From: Paenibacillus sp. 453mf | Lineage (GTDB): Bacteria > Bacillota > Bacilli > Paenibacillales > Paenibacillaceae | Assembly: GCF_900116105.1 (NCBI RefSeq) | Contig: NZ_FPAC01000003.1 | Span: 178,288-242,287, forward strand | Direction of reading: 5' to 3' | DNA: 64,000 nt | In this document: positions 52,508 to 62,167 of the stretch, one piece after another | Position numbering within the stretch: the stretch's first letter is position 1 | Layout: every line of letters starts with the position of its first letter | Notes under the pieces: model-generated | Databases searched by the model: none | What the model was told of the DNA's origin: nothing | What the model saw: the letters and a program-made list of their open reading frames with translations, nothing else | Program-made: the position numbers and the translations under genes

Positions 52508-53374
52508 ATGAAGAATCGGCTTACTCCGTTCTACTGGATGACATTGCCGGCCGTAGCACTGTTCTTTGTGTTTATGACCCTGCCTGCATTGCAAGGGTTG
52601 TATTACTCATTTACGAACTGGAACGGCTTCGGCGATCAATATGATATGGTTGGATTTAAAAATTATATTAATCTGTTTGCAGATGAGAACGTGTGGAATG
52701 CTTACGGATTTACCATTAAATATTCTATTGTGGCGACCATCTTCATTAACATTATCAGTTTGCTGATTGCGCTGGGATTGAATGCAAAGATCAAATACCG
52801 AAATTTCTTTCGGGCGATTTATTTCCTTCCCAACATTTTGAGCATTCTGATTGTCGGATATATTTTCAATTATCTGTTCTCGAACGTATTCCCAATCTGG
52901 GGCGAGAACTTAGGACTTACCGCTTTATCAACCAATATTTTGGGTAGTCAGGACCTCGCTTGGGTTGGAGTGGTCTCGGTTGCGATCTGGCAAGGGATTG
53001 CATTTAACACCATTTTATATCTTGCGGGGCTGCAGACCATTCCTACGGACCTGTACGAAGCGTCCAATCTGGACGGAGCCAGCAAATGGCGCGAATTCTG
53101 GAGTATTACCTTCCCGCTCATCGCTCCATTCTTTACGATCAACATGGTTCTTGCCATGAAGAACTCTCTTATGGTCTTCGATCTCATCGTAGCCATGACG
53201 AACGGGGGGCCAGGACGGGCAACACAATCCATCGCGCACTTAATCTATACCGGCGGTTTCGAAGGCGGCGAATTTGCTTATCAATCAGCGAACGCCATCA
53301 TTTACTTCATTCTGATTGCCTTTATCTCGATTATTCAGCTTCGATTCCTGCAGAGAAGGGAGAGTGACATGTAA
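52508..53374 (+). CDS. sugar ABC transporter permease 1
   Basis: 288-residue, six-helix MalF-like permease. The EAA loop reads DLYEASNLDGASKWREFWSITFPL, which docks the ATPase. GGAGG SD, 19 bp after the binding-protein gene; its TAA overlaps the next ATG (TAATG). Confidence 0.94.
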   Translation: MKNRLTPFYWMTLPAVALFFVFMTLPALQGLYYSFTNWNGFGDQYDMVGFKNYINLFADENVWNAYGFTIKYSIVATIFINIISLLIALGLNAKIKYRNFFRAIYFLPNILSILIVGYIFNYLFSNVFPIWGENLGLTALSTNILGSQDLAWVGVVSVAIWQGIAFNTILYLAGLQTIPTDLYEASNLDGASKWREFWSITFPLIAPFFTINMVLAMKNSLMVFDLIVAMTNGGPGRATQSIAHLIYTGGFEGGEFAYQSANAIIYFILIAFISIIQLRFLQRRESDM

Positions 53375-54204
53375 TGAAAAAATCACGCTCACGCACCAAT
53401 TGGCCGATTACGCTGCTCGTCGCGCTCGGTACGATTGTGATCCTGTTCCCTCTCTACATGACGTTAACGATTGCGATCAAAAATCCGGAGCAGATGCGTC
53501 AGTCCGTCTTCTCCTTTCCCGCAGATATCCAGTGGGATAACTTCTCTCGTGCCATCGAGATGACAGGCTTCTTCAATGCACTGGGCAACAGTGCGATCGT
53601 GACGATATCGACAGTCGTCCTAACGCTGCTGACCAACTCGCTCGTAGCCTATGCGATTGCGCGTAACATGAACCACAAATTTTTTAAAGGGCTGTACTTC
53701 TATTTTGTCAGTGCGATGTTTATTCCATTCCAGATTATTATGCTGCCTGTCGTTAAATTAACTTCTAATCTCGGGATGACCAATCTGGTAGGACTTATCC
53801 TGCTGCATACGGTGTATGGGCTTGCTTTCAACGTATTTATCTATGTAGCCTATATCCGCTCTATTCCAATCGCTCTGGAAGAAGCAGCCAAGGTCGATGG
53901 AGCAACGACATGGGGCACATTCTGGCGGATTATCTTCCCGCTGCTTGCTCCGATGAGTGCAACGGTCGGAATTCTGACCTGTCTGTCCACCTACAACGAC
54001 TTCCTGCTGCCGCTCATTATGATCAGCGACCAGGATCAATATACGCTGCCGCTTGTGCAGTACATCTTCCAAGGACAGTTTAATACCGACTTCAACCTGG
54101 CGTTTGCTTCTTACCTAATGGCGATGCTACCGATGATCCTCATTTATATTTTCGCACAGAAATGGATCATCAATGGTGTAACTCAAGGCTCGGTCAAAGC
54201 TTAA
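53374..54204 (+). CDS. sugar ABC transporter permease 2
   Basis: 276-residue MalG-like permease with six helices; EAA loop IALEEAAKVDGATTWGTFWRIIFPLL. It overlaps permease 1 by one base and ends the operon, followed by a terminator. Confidence 0.94.
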   Translation: MKKSRSRTNWPITLLVALGTIVILFPLYMTLTIAIKNPEQMRQSVFSFPADIQWDNFSRAIEMTGFFNALGNSAIVTISTVVLTLLTNSLVAYAIARNMNHKFFKGLYFYFVSAMFIPFQIIMLPVVKLTSNLGMTNLVGLILLHTVYGLAFNVFIYVAYIRSIPIALEEAAKVDGATTWGTFWRIIFPLLAPMSATVGILTCLSTYNDFLLPLIMISDQDQYTLPLVQYIFQGQFNTDFNLAFASYLMAMLPMILIYIFAQKWIINGVTQGSVKA

Positions 54205-54214
54205 TTCACAATAA

Positions 54215-54251
54215 GAGCACCAGCGGAATCACATGATTCCCTGGTGTTTTT
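54215..54251 (+). terminator. terminator of the sugar ABC operon
   Basis: CACCAG-GGAATC pairs with GATTCC-TGGTG (one mismatch) and is followed by TTTTTGT. Confidence 0.85.
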
Positions 54252-54478
54252 GTATGTTAGGATTTTGCAACATCCTCATGTGTATGAAGAAAAAAACGGA
54301 TGCTCTTCCAGCAAGCTTTATCCCCCTTTTGATACATAAATATTGACTAAGCTTCGCTGTTTTTATAGACTTAATATATAAATTGCCCGAGAACTGACGG
54401 TAGCGGCGGAAGGGAATCCCTTTTTTGCGGCTGCTTCTTGTCGTTTACAATAGACAGGATGAAATGATCCGGGTTAAT

Positions 54479-54563
54479 TAAAATCCAATTCAAGTTTTGG
54501 ATTTTGCATAATTCGGTTTGTATGATCGATTGCTTGTTATGTTTTGAGATTTATGCAAAATCC
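54479..54563 (+). promoter_or_regulatory. alternative hairpins in the trhO leader
   Basis: GGATTTTGCATAA (54499-54511) and TTATGCAAAATCC (54551-54563) are a perfect 13-bp inverted repeat. The 5' arm can instead pair with the upstream AAAATCCAA (54480-54488) via TTGGATTTT (54497-54505). The two folds exclude each other. Located 54 nt before the trhO start. The remainder of the gap (54252-54478) shows only a short AGGGA/TCCCT hairpin near 54412. Confidence 0.5.
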
Positions 54564-54616
54564 TCGTCTAATTCATAGCTTGGAACTATAAATAAAGACA
54601 GGTGGAAATGAAGAAA

Positions 54617-55510
54617 ATGAGTAATTCTAATTATCGTGTATTGTTGTACTACAAATTTGTCCAGATTGAAGATCCTGAGGCTTTTACACAGGAACATTTA
54701 AAATACTGCAGAGACCTTGGTCTCAAAGGGCGGATTCTGATTGCCAAAGAAGGAATTAACGGCACTGTATCCGGTACCTACGAGCAGACCGAGCAATATA
54801 TGAACGACATGAAAGCCAATCCGCTGTTCAGCGATATTTGGTTCAAGATTGACGAAGTCGAAGGGCATGCATTCAAGAAGATGTTTGTTCGTCATAAGGA
54901 AGAGCTCGTTACCTTCCGTTATGAAGAAGAACTTGATCCGAATGTGATCGGCGGCAAACGCCTCAGCCCGAAAGAATTCTATGAGCATCTTCAACGCGAT
55001 GATGTCGTCGTAATCGACGGCCGCAATGATTATGAGTATGAGATCGGCCACTTCCGCGGTGCGATCCGTCCAGACGTCAAGTCCTTCCGTGAATTTCCGG
55101 AATGGATTCGCGAGAATCTGGGCGATATCAAAGACAAGACCGTCATCACTTACTGCACAGGCGGTATCCGCTGCGAGAAGCTGACCGGATTTCTCATCAA
55201 AGAAGGCTTCGAGGATGTAGCACAGCTTGAGGGCGGTATTGTGACTTACGGTAAAGACCCGGAAGTACAAGGCAGATTGTTTGACGGAAAATGCTATGTA
55301 TTCGACGAAAGAATATCGGTGCCGATTAATCGTACGGAAGAGGATATTGTCATTGCTTCCTGCTACCACTGCGGAACAACGCATGACCAATATGTGAACT
55401 GCCCGACATGCAATCTCCAGTATGTATCTTGTGAGGCATGTGAAGAAGAGCACCAGCATTTCTGCTCCGATGCTTGCCGGGAAGAGGCGCACGCGAAGGC
55501 TATATCTTAA
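54617..55510 (+). CDS. trhO: tRNA uridine(34) hydroxylase (rhodanese-related)
   Basis: About 297 residues. An N-terminal acylphosphatase-like domain ([20 protein letters not shown]) precedes a rhodanese domain with active-site loop [17 protein letters not shown], then a C-terminal Cys-rich zinc module ([34 protein letters not shown]). TrhO/YceA makes 5-hydroxyuridine at the tRNA wobble base with oxygen and prephenate-derived chemistry. ATG 54617 (MSNSNYR) is chosen; GTG 54602 and ATG 54608 are possible. Confidence 0.93.
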   Translation: MSNSNYRVLLYYKFVQIEDPEAFTQEHLKYCRDLGLKGRILIAKEGINGTVSGTYEQTEQYMNDMKANPLFSDIWFKIDEVEGHAFKKMFVRHKEELVTFRYEEELDPNVIGGKRLSPKEFYEHLQRDDVVVIDGRNDYEYEIGHFRGAIRPDVKSFREFPEWIRENLGDIKDKTVITYCTGGIRCEKLTGFLIKEGFEDVAQLEGGIVTYGKDPEVQGRLFDGKCYVFDERISVPINRTEEDIVIASCYHCGTTHDQYVNCPTCNLQYVSCEACEEEHQHFCSDACREEAHAKAIS

Positions 55511-55551
55511 TCAGATCGGCACCTTCACTGACATGAAAGCAGGTGGTTGTA

Positions 55552-56178
55552 ATGCGCGTGCCAAAAGAGAAGTCCACACGTCAGCGAATCCTTCATATGC
55601 TGAAGGTTCAAGGTCCCTTAAGTGCTCGTGAAATTACAGCTGAACTGGGCATTACGGAAATGGCCGTCCGCAGGCACCTGGCGACACTCGAGAAGGATGG
55701 ACATATCGCAACTAACGAAATTCGGCAGACTGCCGGTCGTCCATCCGCAGTATTTGGTCTTACCGAGCTTGGAGAGGGGCTGTTTCCGAAGACGTATCCG
55801 AAGATAACGCTTGATCTGCTGGGAGAGCTCACCGAGGAGTCGGGTGAAGAGATGATCGACCTGTTGTTTGAGCGGAGAAGAAACAAGCTGTACCAACGGT
55901 ATGCCTCTGAGATGAAGGGCAAGGACCTGTCTGGCAGGGTTCAATCTCTTGCTCGCATCCAGAATGACAACGGCTATATGACCGAGCATATGGAAGAGGA
56001 AGAGGGCTTCGTGCTGAAAGAATATAATTGCCCCATCTCTGAAGTGGCAGATGCCTACGGGCAGGCCTGCCGCTGTGAATTGGAGCTGTTCCAATCCCTG
56101 CTTGAGGTTTCGGTCTCCCGTACGGAATGTCTTGCCAAGGGCGGCCGATGCTGCACTTATAAGATTGGGATGTCTTAA
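55552..56178 (+). CDS. SufR-like iron-sulfur regulator
   Basis: 208-residue regulator. N-terminal winged helix: TRQRILHMLKVQGPLSAREI, LGITEMAVRRHLATLEKDG and TAGRPSAVFGLTELG. The C-terminal part carries Cys in EYNCPISEVADAYGQACRCE and TECLAKGGRCCTYKI, the pattern by which SufR-type proteins bind a [4Fe-4S] cluster. Start at ATG 55552 (AGGTGG 6 nt upstream). 41 bp after trhO and probably co-transcribed; targets not visible. Confidence 0.85.
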   Translation: MRVPKEKSTRQRILHMLKVQGPLSAREITAELGITEMAVRRHLATLEKDGHIATNEIRQTAGRPSAVFGLTELGEGLFPKTYPKITLDLLGELTEESGEEMIDLLFERRRNKLYQRYASEMKGKDLSGRVQSLARIQNDNGYMTEHMEEEEGFVLKEYNCPISEVADAYGQACRCELELFQSLLEVSVSRTECLAKGGRCCTYKIGMS

Positions 56179-56235
56179 TATCGATACTTAGGCTGACTGG
56201 CCGAAGTATCTTAGAAGGATGATAAGCTTATTGAG

Positions 56236-56277
56236 GAAGCGTTTCGGCGGAATTGCCCGCCGGATGCTTCTTTTTTT
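56236..56277 (+). terminator. terminator after the SufR-like gene
   Basis: GAAGCGTTTCGGCGG pairs imperfectly with CCCGCCGGATGCTTC, then T7. The following 56278-56594 is AT-rich; I see no riboswitch or T-box consensus before the ABC operon. Confidence 0.85.
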
Positions 56278-56594
56278 ACATGACAGAATCAATTTCATCT
56301 TTTAAATGAGTTATGAGATTGATTCGCAGTAAAAGTATTAATTGACGAATAGTACAAGCGCCCTTAATATTAGGGAAAAGTTATATCGACCGCACGTCAA
56401 TTATATCCATAATCCAGCATGTTCTGCGTTTAAATACTTTAGTGCAGTTAAATATAAAAGCGCTAATGCTATTATGTGACACCGCATGTTAGAGGAATAA
56501 TATGGAATTAAAATGTGCGAACAAGAAGCTGGAATTGGAATGGGTCTAATGAAATGTAGGACAGAGAATGTGAATGAAGAGAGGGGAAGCAGGA

Positions 56595-57644
56595 ATGAGC
56601 AGAAAATGGTGGATGTCATTATTGGTAACGGCTTCAATTGCGCTGGTAGCGGGATGCGGTAACAATCCTGAGGGTACTTCCGGTTCAGCAGGTACTGGAG
56701 GCACTGGGGGCGGAGAGGAAGCAGAAGGGAAAACCTATTCCATATCAATCTCTCAATATGTGGAGCATCCGTCACTGGATGCAACACAAGAAGGCTTTAT
56801 CGCAGCACTGAAGGATGCAGGGCTTGTAGAGGATGAGAATCTAAAGATTGATTATAACAATGCACAGGCGGATGCAGCGAATAACAACTCCATTGCTCAG
56901 AAGATCGCAGCTGACAATAGTGATCTTGTACTCGCCATTGCCACACTTTCCGCACAGGCTGTTGTAAGCCAGGTGAAGGACAAGCCGGTATTGTTTGCAG
57001 CTGTAACTGATCCGCTGGATGCCAGACTCGTATCGGACCTTAAGAAGCCGGGCGGTAATGTAACGGGTGCATCAGATACGAACCCGGAGGCGATTGTGAA
57101 GCTGGCTGACTTTATCGCGGCTCAATTACCGGATATTAAATCTGTCGGTCTCGTGCTTAATGAGGGCGAGCCGAACGCTGTAGTTATGGCTGATAATGCA
57201 GAGAAAGCACTTGCTGCACATGGCATTGAGCTGGTGAAAGCAGCAGTTACGAATACTTCCGAGGTTCAGCAGGCTGCCGCCTCGCTTGTAGGCAGCGTTG
57301 ACGCATTATATATTACGCTGGACAATACGGTCGTAAGTGCGGTGGATACTATTATCAAGACGGCAAATGACAATGACATTCCGTTCTTCTCCAGTGACCG
57401 GGATACGGTAGAGAAGGGCGCCTTTGCTACAGTTGGCTTCAAATATTATGATCATGGCTACCAAGTAGGGGAGATGGCGGCGGATATTCTTCAAAACGGA
57501 ACGAATCCGGGAGATCTTGAGGTTACCGTGCCAGACAAGCTTGATCTTATTCTTAACCTTGCAGCTGCTGCAGAACAAGGAATTGAAGTGACGGATGAGA
57601 TGAAGGCAGCGGTAGAGGATCAAGAGAACAACATTATCGAGTAA
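56595..57644 (+). CDS. TrpX-type ABC substrate-binding lipoprotein
   Basis: 349 residues, family ABC_sub_bind (PF04392). Signal SLLVTASIALVAGC has lipobox VAGC; a Gly/Thr/Ser linker follows, then ISISQYVEHPSLDATQEGF, AIATLSAQAVVSQ, VLFAAVTDPLDARLV and VGFKYYDHGYQVGEMAADIL. Relatives bind tryptophan, tyrosine or other amino acids. ATG at 56595 with GAGGGGAAG SD. A hairpin lies between it and the permease gene. Confidence 0.9.
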   Translation: MSRKWWMSLLVTASIALVAGCGNNPEGTSGSAGTGGTGGGEEAEGKTYSISISQYVEHPSLDATQEGFIAALKDAGLVEDENLKIDYNNAQADAANNNSIAQKIAADNSDLVLAIATLSAQAVVSQVKDKPVLFAAVTDPLDARLVSDLKKPGGNVTGASDTNPEAIVKLADFIAAQLPDIKSVGLVLNEGEPNAVVMADNAEKALAAHGIELVKAAVTNTSEVQQAAASLVGSVDALYITLDNTVVSAVDTIIKTANDNDIPFFSSDRDTVEKGAFATVGFKYYDHGYQVGEMAADILQNGTNPGDLEVTVPDKLDLILNLAAAAEQGIEVTDEMKAAVEDQENNIIE

Positions 57645-57678
57645 TATATTTTTTACGCTAGTATGCTGAATGCTCGGA

Positions 57679-57711
57679 AACAGGGTGGACGACATACCAC
57701 CCTGTTTTTTT
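57679..57711 (+). terminator. intra-operon terminator
   Basis: AACAGGGTGG pairs with CCACCCTGTT across 8 nt, then T7; it sits between binding-protein and permease genes and probably lowers expression of the latter relative to the former. Confidence 0.85.
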
Positions 57712-57731
57712 GGTAAATAGGAGGAAAACAC

Positions 57732-58667
57732 ATGTTGGAAACGATGTTTAGTCTGCTGAAATCGACTCCTGGAGCCATTGAACTGGGACTCTTGTATGCA
57801 TTAATGGCTCTTGGTGTATACATTACGTTTCGCATTCTTGATTTTCCGGATCTTACGGTGGATCAGAGCTTTACTACGGGGGCGGCAATCGCTGCCATTA
57901 TGATTACGAATGACTTCTCACCTTGGCTTGCGACACTCGCAGCCTTTGGAGGAGGGCTGATCGCCGGGGCATGTACAGGTCTCTTGCATACAAAGGGTAA
58001 GATCAACGGTCTCTTGTCCGGGATTCTAATGATGATTGCCCTGCATTCGATCAACATGAGAATCTTGGGTGCACCGAACATATCTCTGCTAAATATCGAT
58101 AATATTTTCTCGAGTATGTCTGTTCTACTGTTCATGTTTATTGTGGCGTTCGTTATTAAGGTGCTGCTTGATGTGTTCTTCAAAACAGATTTGGGTCTCG
58201 CTCTCCGCGCAACAGGAGACAATGAACGAATGATTCGCAGCTTTGGAGCGAATACCGATACAACCAAGCTAATCGGTATTAGTCTGTCGAATGGACTGGT
58301 GGCTTTATCTGGTGCCTTTCTCGCGCAGCATCAAGGGTTTGCAGATATAAGCATGGGAATCGGGATGATTGTCGTTGGACTGGCATCGGTTATTATCGGG
58401 GAAGCGATCGTGGGCAAGCGAAGCATCTTTCTTGCGACACTGTCCGTTATCATTGGCTCCATTGTATATCGTATCGTCGTTATGATCGCCTTGAGAGTCC
58501 CTGGATTTGAAACTTCGGACTTGAAGATTATTACGGCTGTCATCGTTATTCTGGCGCTTCTTATTCCTTCTGTACAGCGCAATATTCGCCAGAAGAGCAT
58601 GGCGCGGCGAAGAACGACAGAGCTGTTGTCAGGCACTGGTGGAAAATCAATGGGAGGTGACCTGTAA
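57732..58667 (+). CDS. TrpY-type ABC permease
   Basis: 311-residue branched-chain-amino-acid-type permease (PF02653) with about nine helices. ITFRILDFPDLTVDQSFTTGAA is characteristic of this class; GLALRATGDNERMIRSFGAN is the cytoplasmic loop that contacts the ATPase. AGGAGG SD. TAATG overlap with the ATPase gene. Confidence 0.92.
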   Translation: MLETMFSLLKSTPGAIELGLLYALMALGVYITFRILDFPDLTVDQSFTTGAAIAAIMITNDFSPWLATLAAFGGGLIAGACTGLLHTKGKINGLLSGILMMIALHSINMRILGAPNISLLNIDNIFSSMSVLLFMFIVAFVIKVLLDVFFKTDLGLALRATGDNERMIRSFGANTDTTKLIGISLSNGLVALSGAFLAQHQGFADISMGIGMIVVGLASVIIGEAIVGKRSIFLATLSVIIGSIVYRIVVMIALRVPGFETSDLKIITAVIVILALLIPSVQRNIRQKSMARRRTTELLSGTGGKSMGGDL

Positions 58668-59461
58668 TGCTGCATATCAATCACGTGTCTAAGCTGTTTA
58701 ACCCAGGTACCGTGGATGAGAAGGTTGCGCTTATGGATGCCCATTTAACCTTGTATGAAGGAGATTTTGTCACGGTAATCGGCAGTAATGGCGCAGGTAA
58801 GTCCACTCTGATGAATATTATATCGGGTGTTATGAAGCCGGATGCAGGCGAGGTGCAGATTCGGAATCAGACGATCAGCCAGCTGCCTGAATACAAGCGC
58901 AGTCAGTGGATCGGCCGGGTGTTTCAGGACCCGATGGCGGGGACCGCACCGATGATGACGATTGAGGAAAATTTGGCAATGGCATACCGGCGCGGGAAAT
59001 CCCGCGGCTTGTCCTTTGGCATTAACCAGAAGACCCGGGCACTGTTTCAAGAGCAGCTAGAGAAGCTCGGGATCGGTCTTGAGAACCGCGTACGAGCTAA
59101 GGTTGGCTTGCTGTCCGGGGGTGAGCGTCAGGCGCTCAGCCTGCTCATGGCGACATTCACCCAGCCGGAAATTCTGCTGCTGGATGAGCATACCGCTGCG
59201 CTTGATCCATCAAGAGCAGAGCTGATTACGAATATTACCGAATCGCTGGTCCGTGAGATGAATCTGACCACACTGATGGTTACCCATAATATGGAGCAGG
59301 CCATCAGGCTTGGCAACCGGCTTATTATGATGGATAAAGGCCGGATTATCCTTGATGTCGATGCGGAACGCAAGAAGACATTAACCGTACCGGAGCTGCT
59401 TCAGGAGTTTGAGAGAATCAGCGGAACGAAGCTGTCAGATGACCGGGTTGTACTCGGTTAA
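58667..59461 (+). CDS. TrpZ-type ABC ATP-binding protein
   Basis: 264-residue ATPase: Walker A VIGSNGAGKSTL, signature LLSGGERQALSLLMA, Walker B ILLLDEHTAALDP (DEHTAALDP is typical for this subfamily), H-loop MVTHNMEQAI. Completes a TrpXYZ-like importer with the two upstream genes. A terminator follows. Confidence 0.94.
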   Translation: MLHINHVSKLFNPGTVDEKVALMDAHLTLYEGDFVTVIGSNGAGKSTLMNIISGVMKPDAGEVQIRNQTISQLPEYKRSQWIGRVFQDPMAGTAPMMTIEENLAMAYRRGKSRGLSFGINQKTRALFQEQLEKLGIGLENRVRAKVGLLSGGERQALSLLMATFTQPEILLLDEHTAALDPSRAELITNITESLVREMNLTTLMVTHNMEQAIRLGNRLIMMDKGRIILDVDAERKKTLTVPELLQEFERISGTKLSDDRVVLG

Positions 59462-59486
59462 TGATATATGTATCAGATCTCTCTTA

Positions 59487-59521
59487 TGCCCCCTCACGCA
59501 TCGATCGTGCAGGGGGTTCTT
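59487..59521 (+). terminator. terminator of the TrpXYZ-like operon
   Basis: CCCCCT-CGC pairs with GTG-AGGGGG across ~9 nt, followed by TTCTT. T run is short. Confidence 0.6.
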
Positions 59522-59592
59522 GACGTGCTGCGTGCAATTTTTGGCTCGCCCGATATACAATAGAAGCAGCTTCAGGCAAGGGGTGAACGAGC

Positions 59593-60765
59593 ATGGCTCA
59601 CATTTATTTTCATGAAGGAGATTATACCGTAAGTGGTCCAGGTGGAAAGGCTGCCTTGTTGTCCAAGGAGTTCGCGCTTCTTTATTTTCTGTATCGGAAC
59701 CAGGGGAAGACCTTTACACGGGAGCATTTGCTGGACCAGGTATGGCCGCTTGAATATCCCGGAGAACGAACGGTGGATGACCACATCTACAGGCTGCGCA
59801 AGAAGCTCTCCTTCATCCCGGAAATTAAAATACATACCGTTAGAGGCTTGGGATACCGTCTTACGGCTGCCCAGCATTCCTTAAATGCCCTCAATCCTTC
59901 GATGGCAGATTCGGAGCTCCAGTCGGCGGTCTATAGTTTATTTCAAAAGTATCATCTCTTCGGTCAAGGCAAATCCATCACCACGCTGATCGCTCAGCAG
60001 GAGGCGCTCGGGATCAAAGTCGCCCCTTTCTACGAGAACTATTTGCACTTTCTGGGTGGTGATCTCAGTTGGTTTATGAGCCGTGATGACCTTAAGGCTG
60101 AAGACAGGCTGTACTGGCTCCTAATCTTGTATGGCGTGATTGCGTCTCCTCAGGAAGGGCTTCAGCTCTGCCAGAAGGCGCTGTTGCATTCCAGACTAGA
60201 GCCAGCATATCACAGGGAAATGTACTATTTAAATATCATTGATCTCTATGCCGAGAATGGCATGTATTCCGAAGCTGAAGAACGAATTACGGCTTCCTAC
60301 CGACTGCTTGACGAGCAGGACGACTTGGAGAGCTTTCGTATTCCACTCATGTTATCTGAGCTGCTCCTGTATATTCATGAAGCGGATTGTGCCAGAGTCG
60401 AGAACAGTATCCAGGAGATCAGCCGATCGCTCAAACATAAGCCCTACCTTCGGGAAATTTGTAGGTTTCACTATATGCAGGGAATGTGGCATTACCGACA
60501 GGGACGCATCAGGGAGGCCTCAGCAGCGGTGGACGATGCGCTTGAAATTTACAGTCAATCCGGTTTCGTGCCTCACATTCTGCTGTCTGTGCGTCAATTC
60601 TTGTATTATATGGAACTGCATCCTCCTGTTCAGGCGGATAAGGCGGTTACAGGTCTAACATCCAAGCTGCTGAGCATATTTCAAGATCTGGACAATCAAC
60701 ACCACTATACCTCGCGAAAAGAAGCCTGCTTCTACCTAATTCAAAGTTTGCTGTCTTCTGTCTGA
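59593..60765 (+). CDS. OmpR-type winged-helix regulator with helical-repeat domain
   Basis: 390 residues. An OmpR/PhoB-type winged helix is at the N-terminus with no receiver (LLSKEFALLYFLYRNQGKTF; ERTVDDHIYRLRKKLSF; IHTVRGLGYRLTA). The rest is all helical and TPR-like (YLNIIDLYAENGMYSEAEER; GMWHYRQGRIREASAAVDDA), presumably a ligand- or protein-sensing part. It lies 61 bp before a MFS pump gene and probably controls it. SD AAGGGG-type near the ATG. Confidence 0.85.
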   Translation: MAHIYFHEGDYTVSGPGGKAALLSKEFALLYFLYRNQGKTFTREHLLDQVWPLEYPGERTVDDHIYRLRKKLSFIPEIKIHTVRGLGYRLTAAQHSLNALNPSMADSELQSAVYSLFQKYHLFGQGKSITTLIAQQEALGIKVAPFYENYLHFLGGDLSWFMSRDDLKAEDRLYWLLILYGVIASPQEGLQLCQKALLHSRLEPAYHREMYYLNIIDLYAENGMYSEAEERITASYRLLDEQDDLESFRIPLMLSELLLYIHEADCARVENSIQEISRSLKHKPYLREICRFHYMQGMWHYRQGRIREASAAVDDALEIYSQSGFVPHILLSVRQFLYYMELHPPVQADKAVTGLTSKLLSIFQDLDNQHHYTSRKEACFYLIQSLLSSV

Positions 60766-60778
60766 TATTCCTCTGATA

Positions 60779-60829
60779 TTCCCCCGTTATGCTCGGATGT
60801 AAATCCAATTATAGCGGGGGAACGTTATG
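60779..60829 (+). promoter_or_regulatory. hairpin covering the SD of the MFS gene
   Basis: TTCCCCCGTTAT (60779-60790) pairs with ATAGCGGGGGAA (60811-60822), 12 bp with one G-T. The 3' arm holds the GGGGG ribosome site 6 nt before the ATG at 60827. There is no T run, so it is not a terminator. The 5' arm begins 13 nt after the regulator's stop codon. Confidence 0.6.
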
Positions 60830-62167
60830 CTACAAAAACGGTTGAATATTAAATTGCAGAGCCGAGGCCTGCTCTCAAACAAGATATTTAGAAGGCTGTT
60901 CTGCGCCTATGCGACAGCTTCCTTCGGCGATTGGTTTGATGCCATTGCCATCCAGGTGCTGCTCGTATATCGGTGGGGCGTAACCCCGATGACACTGGCA
61001 ATGGTTCCTGTCGCCATGGCGCTTCCGGGTCTGTTACTCGGTTCACTCGCGGGTACGATTGCGGATCGAGTGCCCAAGGTAAGACTTATGCTGCTGTGTG
61101 ACTTATTAAGCGCTGTTCTGACACTGTGCCTGCTCGTTGCACCGAGTATTTACTGGATTATCCCGATTCTCATGCTGCGGTCTGCCGTGTCGACCTTCAT
61201 GATGCCAGCCCAGCAGGCGATGACAAGACAGGTCGTTAAGGATGAGGAGCTGCTACAAGCGACGTCGCTTAACGGGCTGGTCAACCAGCTCTCCAAAATT
61301 GCGGGCCCGCTTCTCGGCGGTGTGATTCTCGTGGTGTTTACACCTCAGATATGTATTCTAATAGGCGCAGCAGGAAGAATGGCCTCCTGTGTTATGCTCT
61401 GGACGATTCGGTATGCTTCAGATGATGTGAAGAAGGCGGAGCCGGTAGCGGAGCCATATATGGAAACGGTAAGGTCCAGAGGAGCCAAGGGAAATCAAGT
61501 CCAGAGAGGATCTGTCTGGAAAGAGTGGAAGGAAGGCTGGAAGTATCTAATGCAGCATCGTATATTGCTGCATACGATGATCTATAGCTTTTTTGGCCTG
61601 ACGGCCTTGTTGATGGTCGATTATCAGTTTACTGTTTTGCTGCGGGAGATTGCCCCTAATCAAGAATCGTTGCTGGGCATATTGGTAGCTGCAATTGGGC
61701 TGGGTGCTGTTATAATGTTGCTCATTGTGAACAGGCAGGAGCATATAGAATACCGGTTTGGCCTTGGTGCAGGTGCGATGGGAATTGGCCTCGGGATTGC
61801 CGGGCTTGGACTTATTCCAAGCGGCAGTTCTTCGTGGGTTATCACCGGACTTTCACTGGTTATTGGGCTGGGAAATGGCCTGTACATGGTCACGAATCAG
61901 ACGATTATGCAGAAGGAGAGCAGCACAGAAATGGTAGGGCGCGTATTCGGCATTAGTAATACGCTGATGAGTGTTGCGCTCGTCACTGCGCCTTTGGCAG
62001 GAGGGGCGATCATTGAGCTGGCAGGTGTCGGGAGTGCCTTTTTCTGGATTGGATTAATCGTCGCCATCATTGGACTCATGGGTTTGCTGTTCGGAAGGAA
62101 GTGGTGGAGAGTTCACCAAGTGATAAGCGAGGAGCAACATGAATCTAAGCAGGAAGCATTACATTAA
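60827..62167 (+). CDS. MFS transporter (DHA3 drug-efflux type)
   Basis: 446-residue, 12-helix exporter. N-terminus LFCAYATASFGDWFDAIAIQVLLVYRW and the loop A motif GTIADRVPKVRLMLLCD; LLQATSLNGLVNQLSKIAGPLLGG is typical of the DHA3/MefA-like group. Substrate unknown, probably a drug or toxic metabolite. It is paired with the upstream regulator. Its 3' end overlaps the convergent small gene by 23 bp. Confidence 0.92.
   Translation: MLQKRLNIKLQSRGLLSNKIFRRLFCAYATASFGDWFDAIAIQVLLVYRWGVTPMTLAMVPVAMALPGLLLGSLAGTIADRVPKVRLMLLCDLLSAVLTLCLLVAPSIYWIIPILMLRSAVSTFMMPAQQAMTRQVVKDEELLQATSLNGLVNQLSKIAGPLLGGVILVVFTPQICILIGAAGRMASCVMLWTIRYASDDVKKAEPVAEPYMETVRSRGAKGNQVQRGSVWKEWKEGWKYLMQHRILLHTMIYSFFGLTALLMVDYQFTVLLREIAPNQESLLGILVAAIGLGAVIMLLIVNRQEHIEYRFGLGAGAMGIGLGIAGLGLIPSGSSSWVITGLSLVIGLGNGLYMVTNQTIMQKESSTEMVGRVFGISNTLMSVALVTAPLAGGAIIELAGVGSAFFWIGLIVAIIGLMGLLFGRKWWRVHQVISEEQHESKQEALH

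Noticed and set aside
54698..55492. 264-codon minus-strand frame inside trhO
   Set aside because: Antisense shadow of a well conserved gene without an SD.
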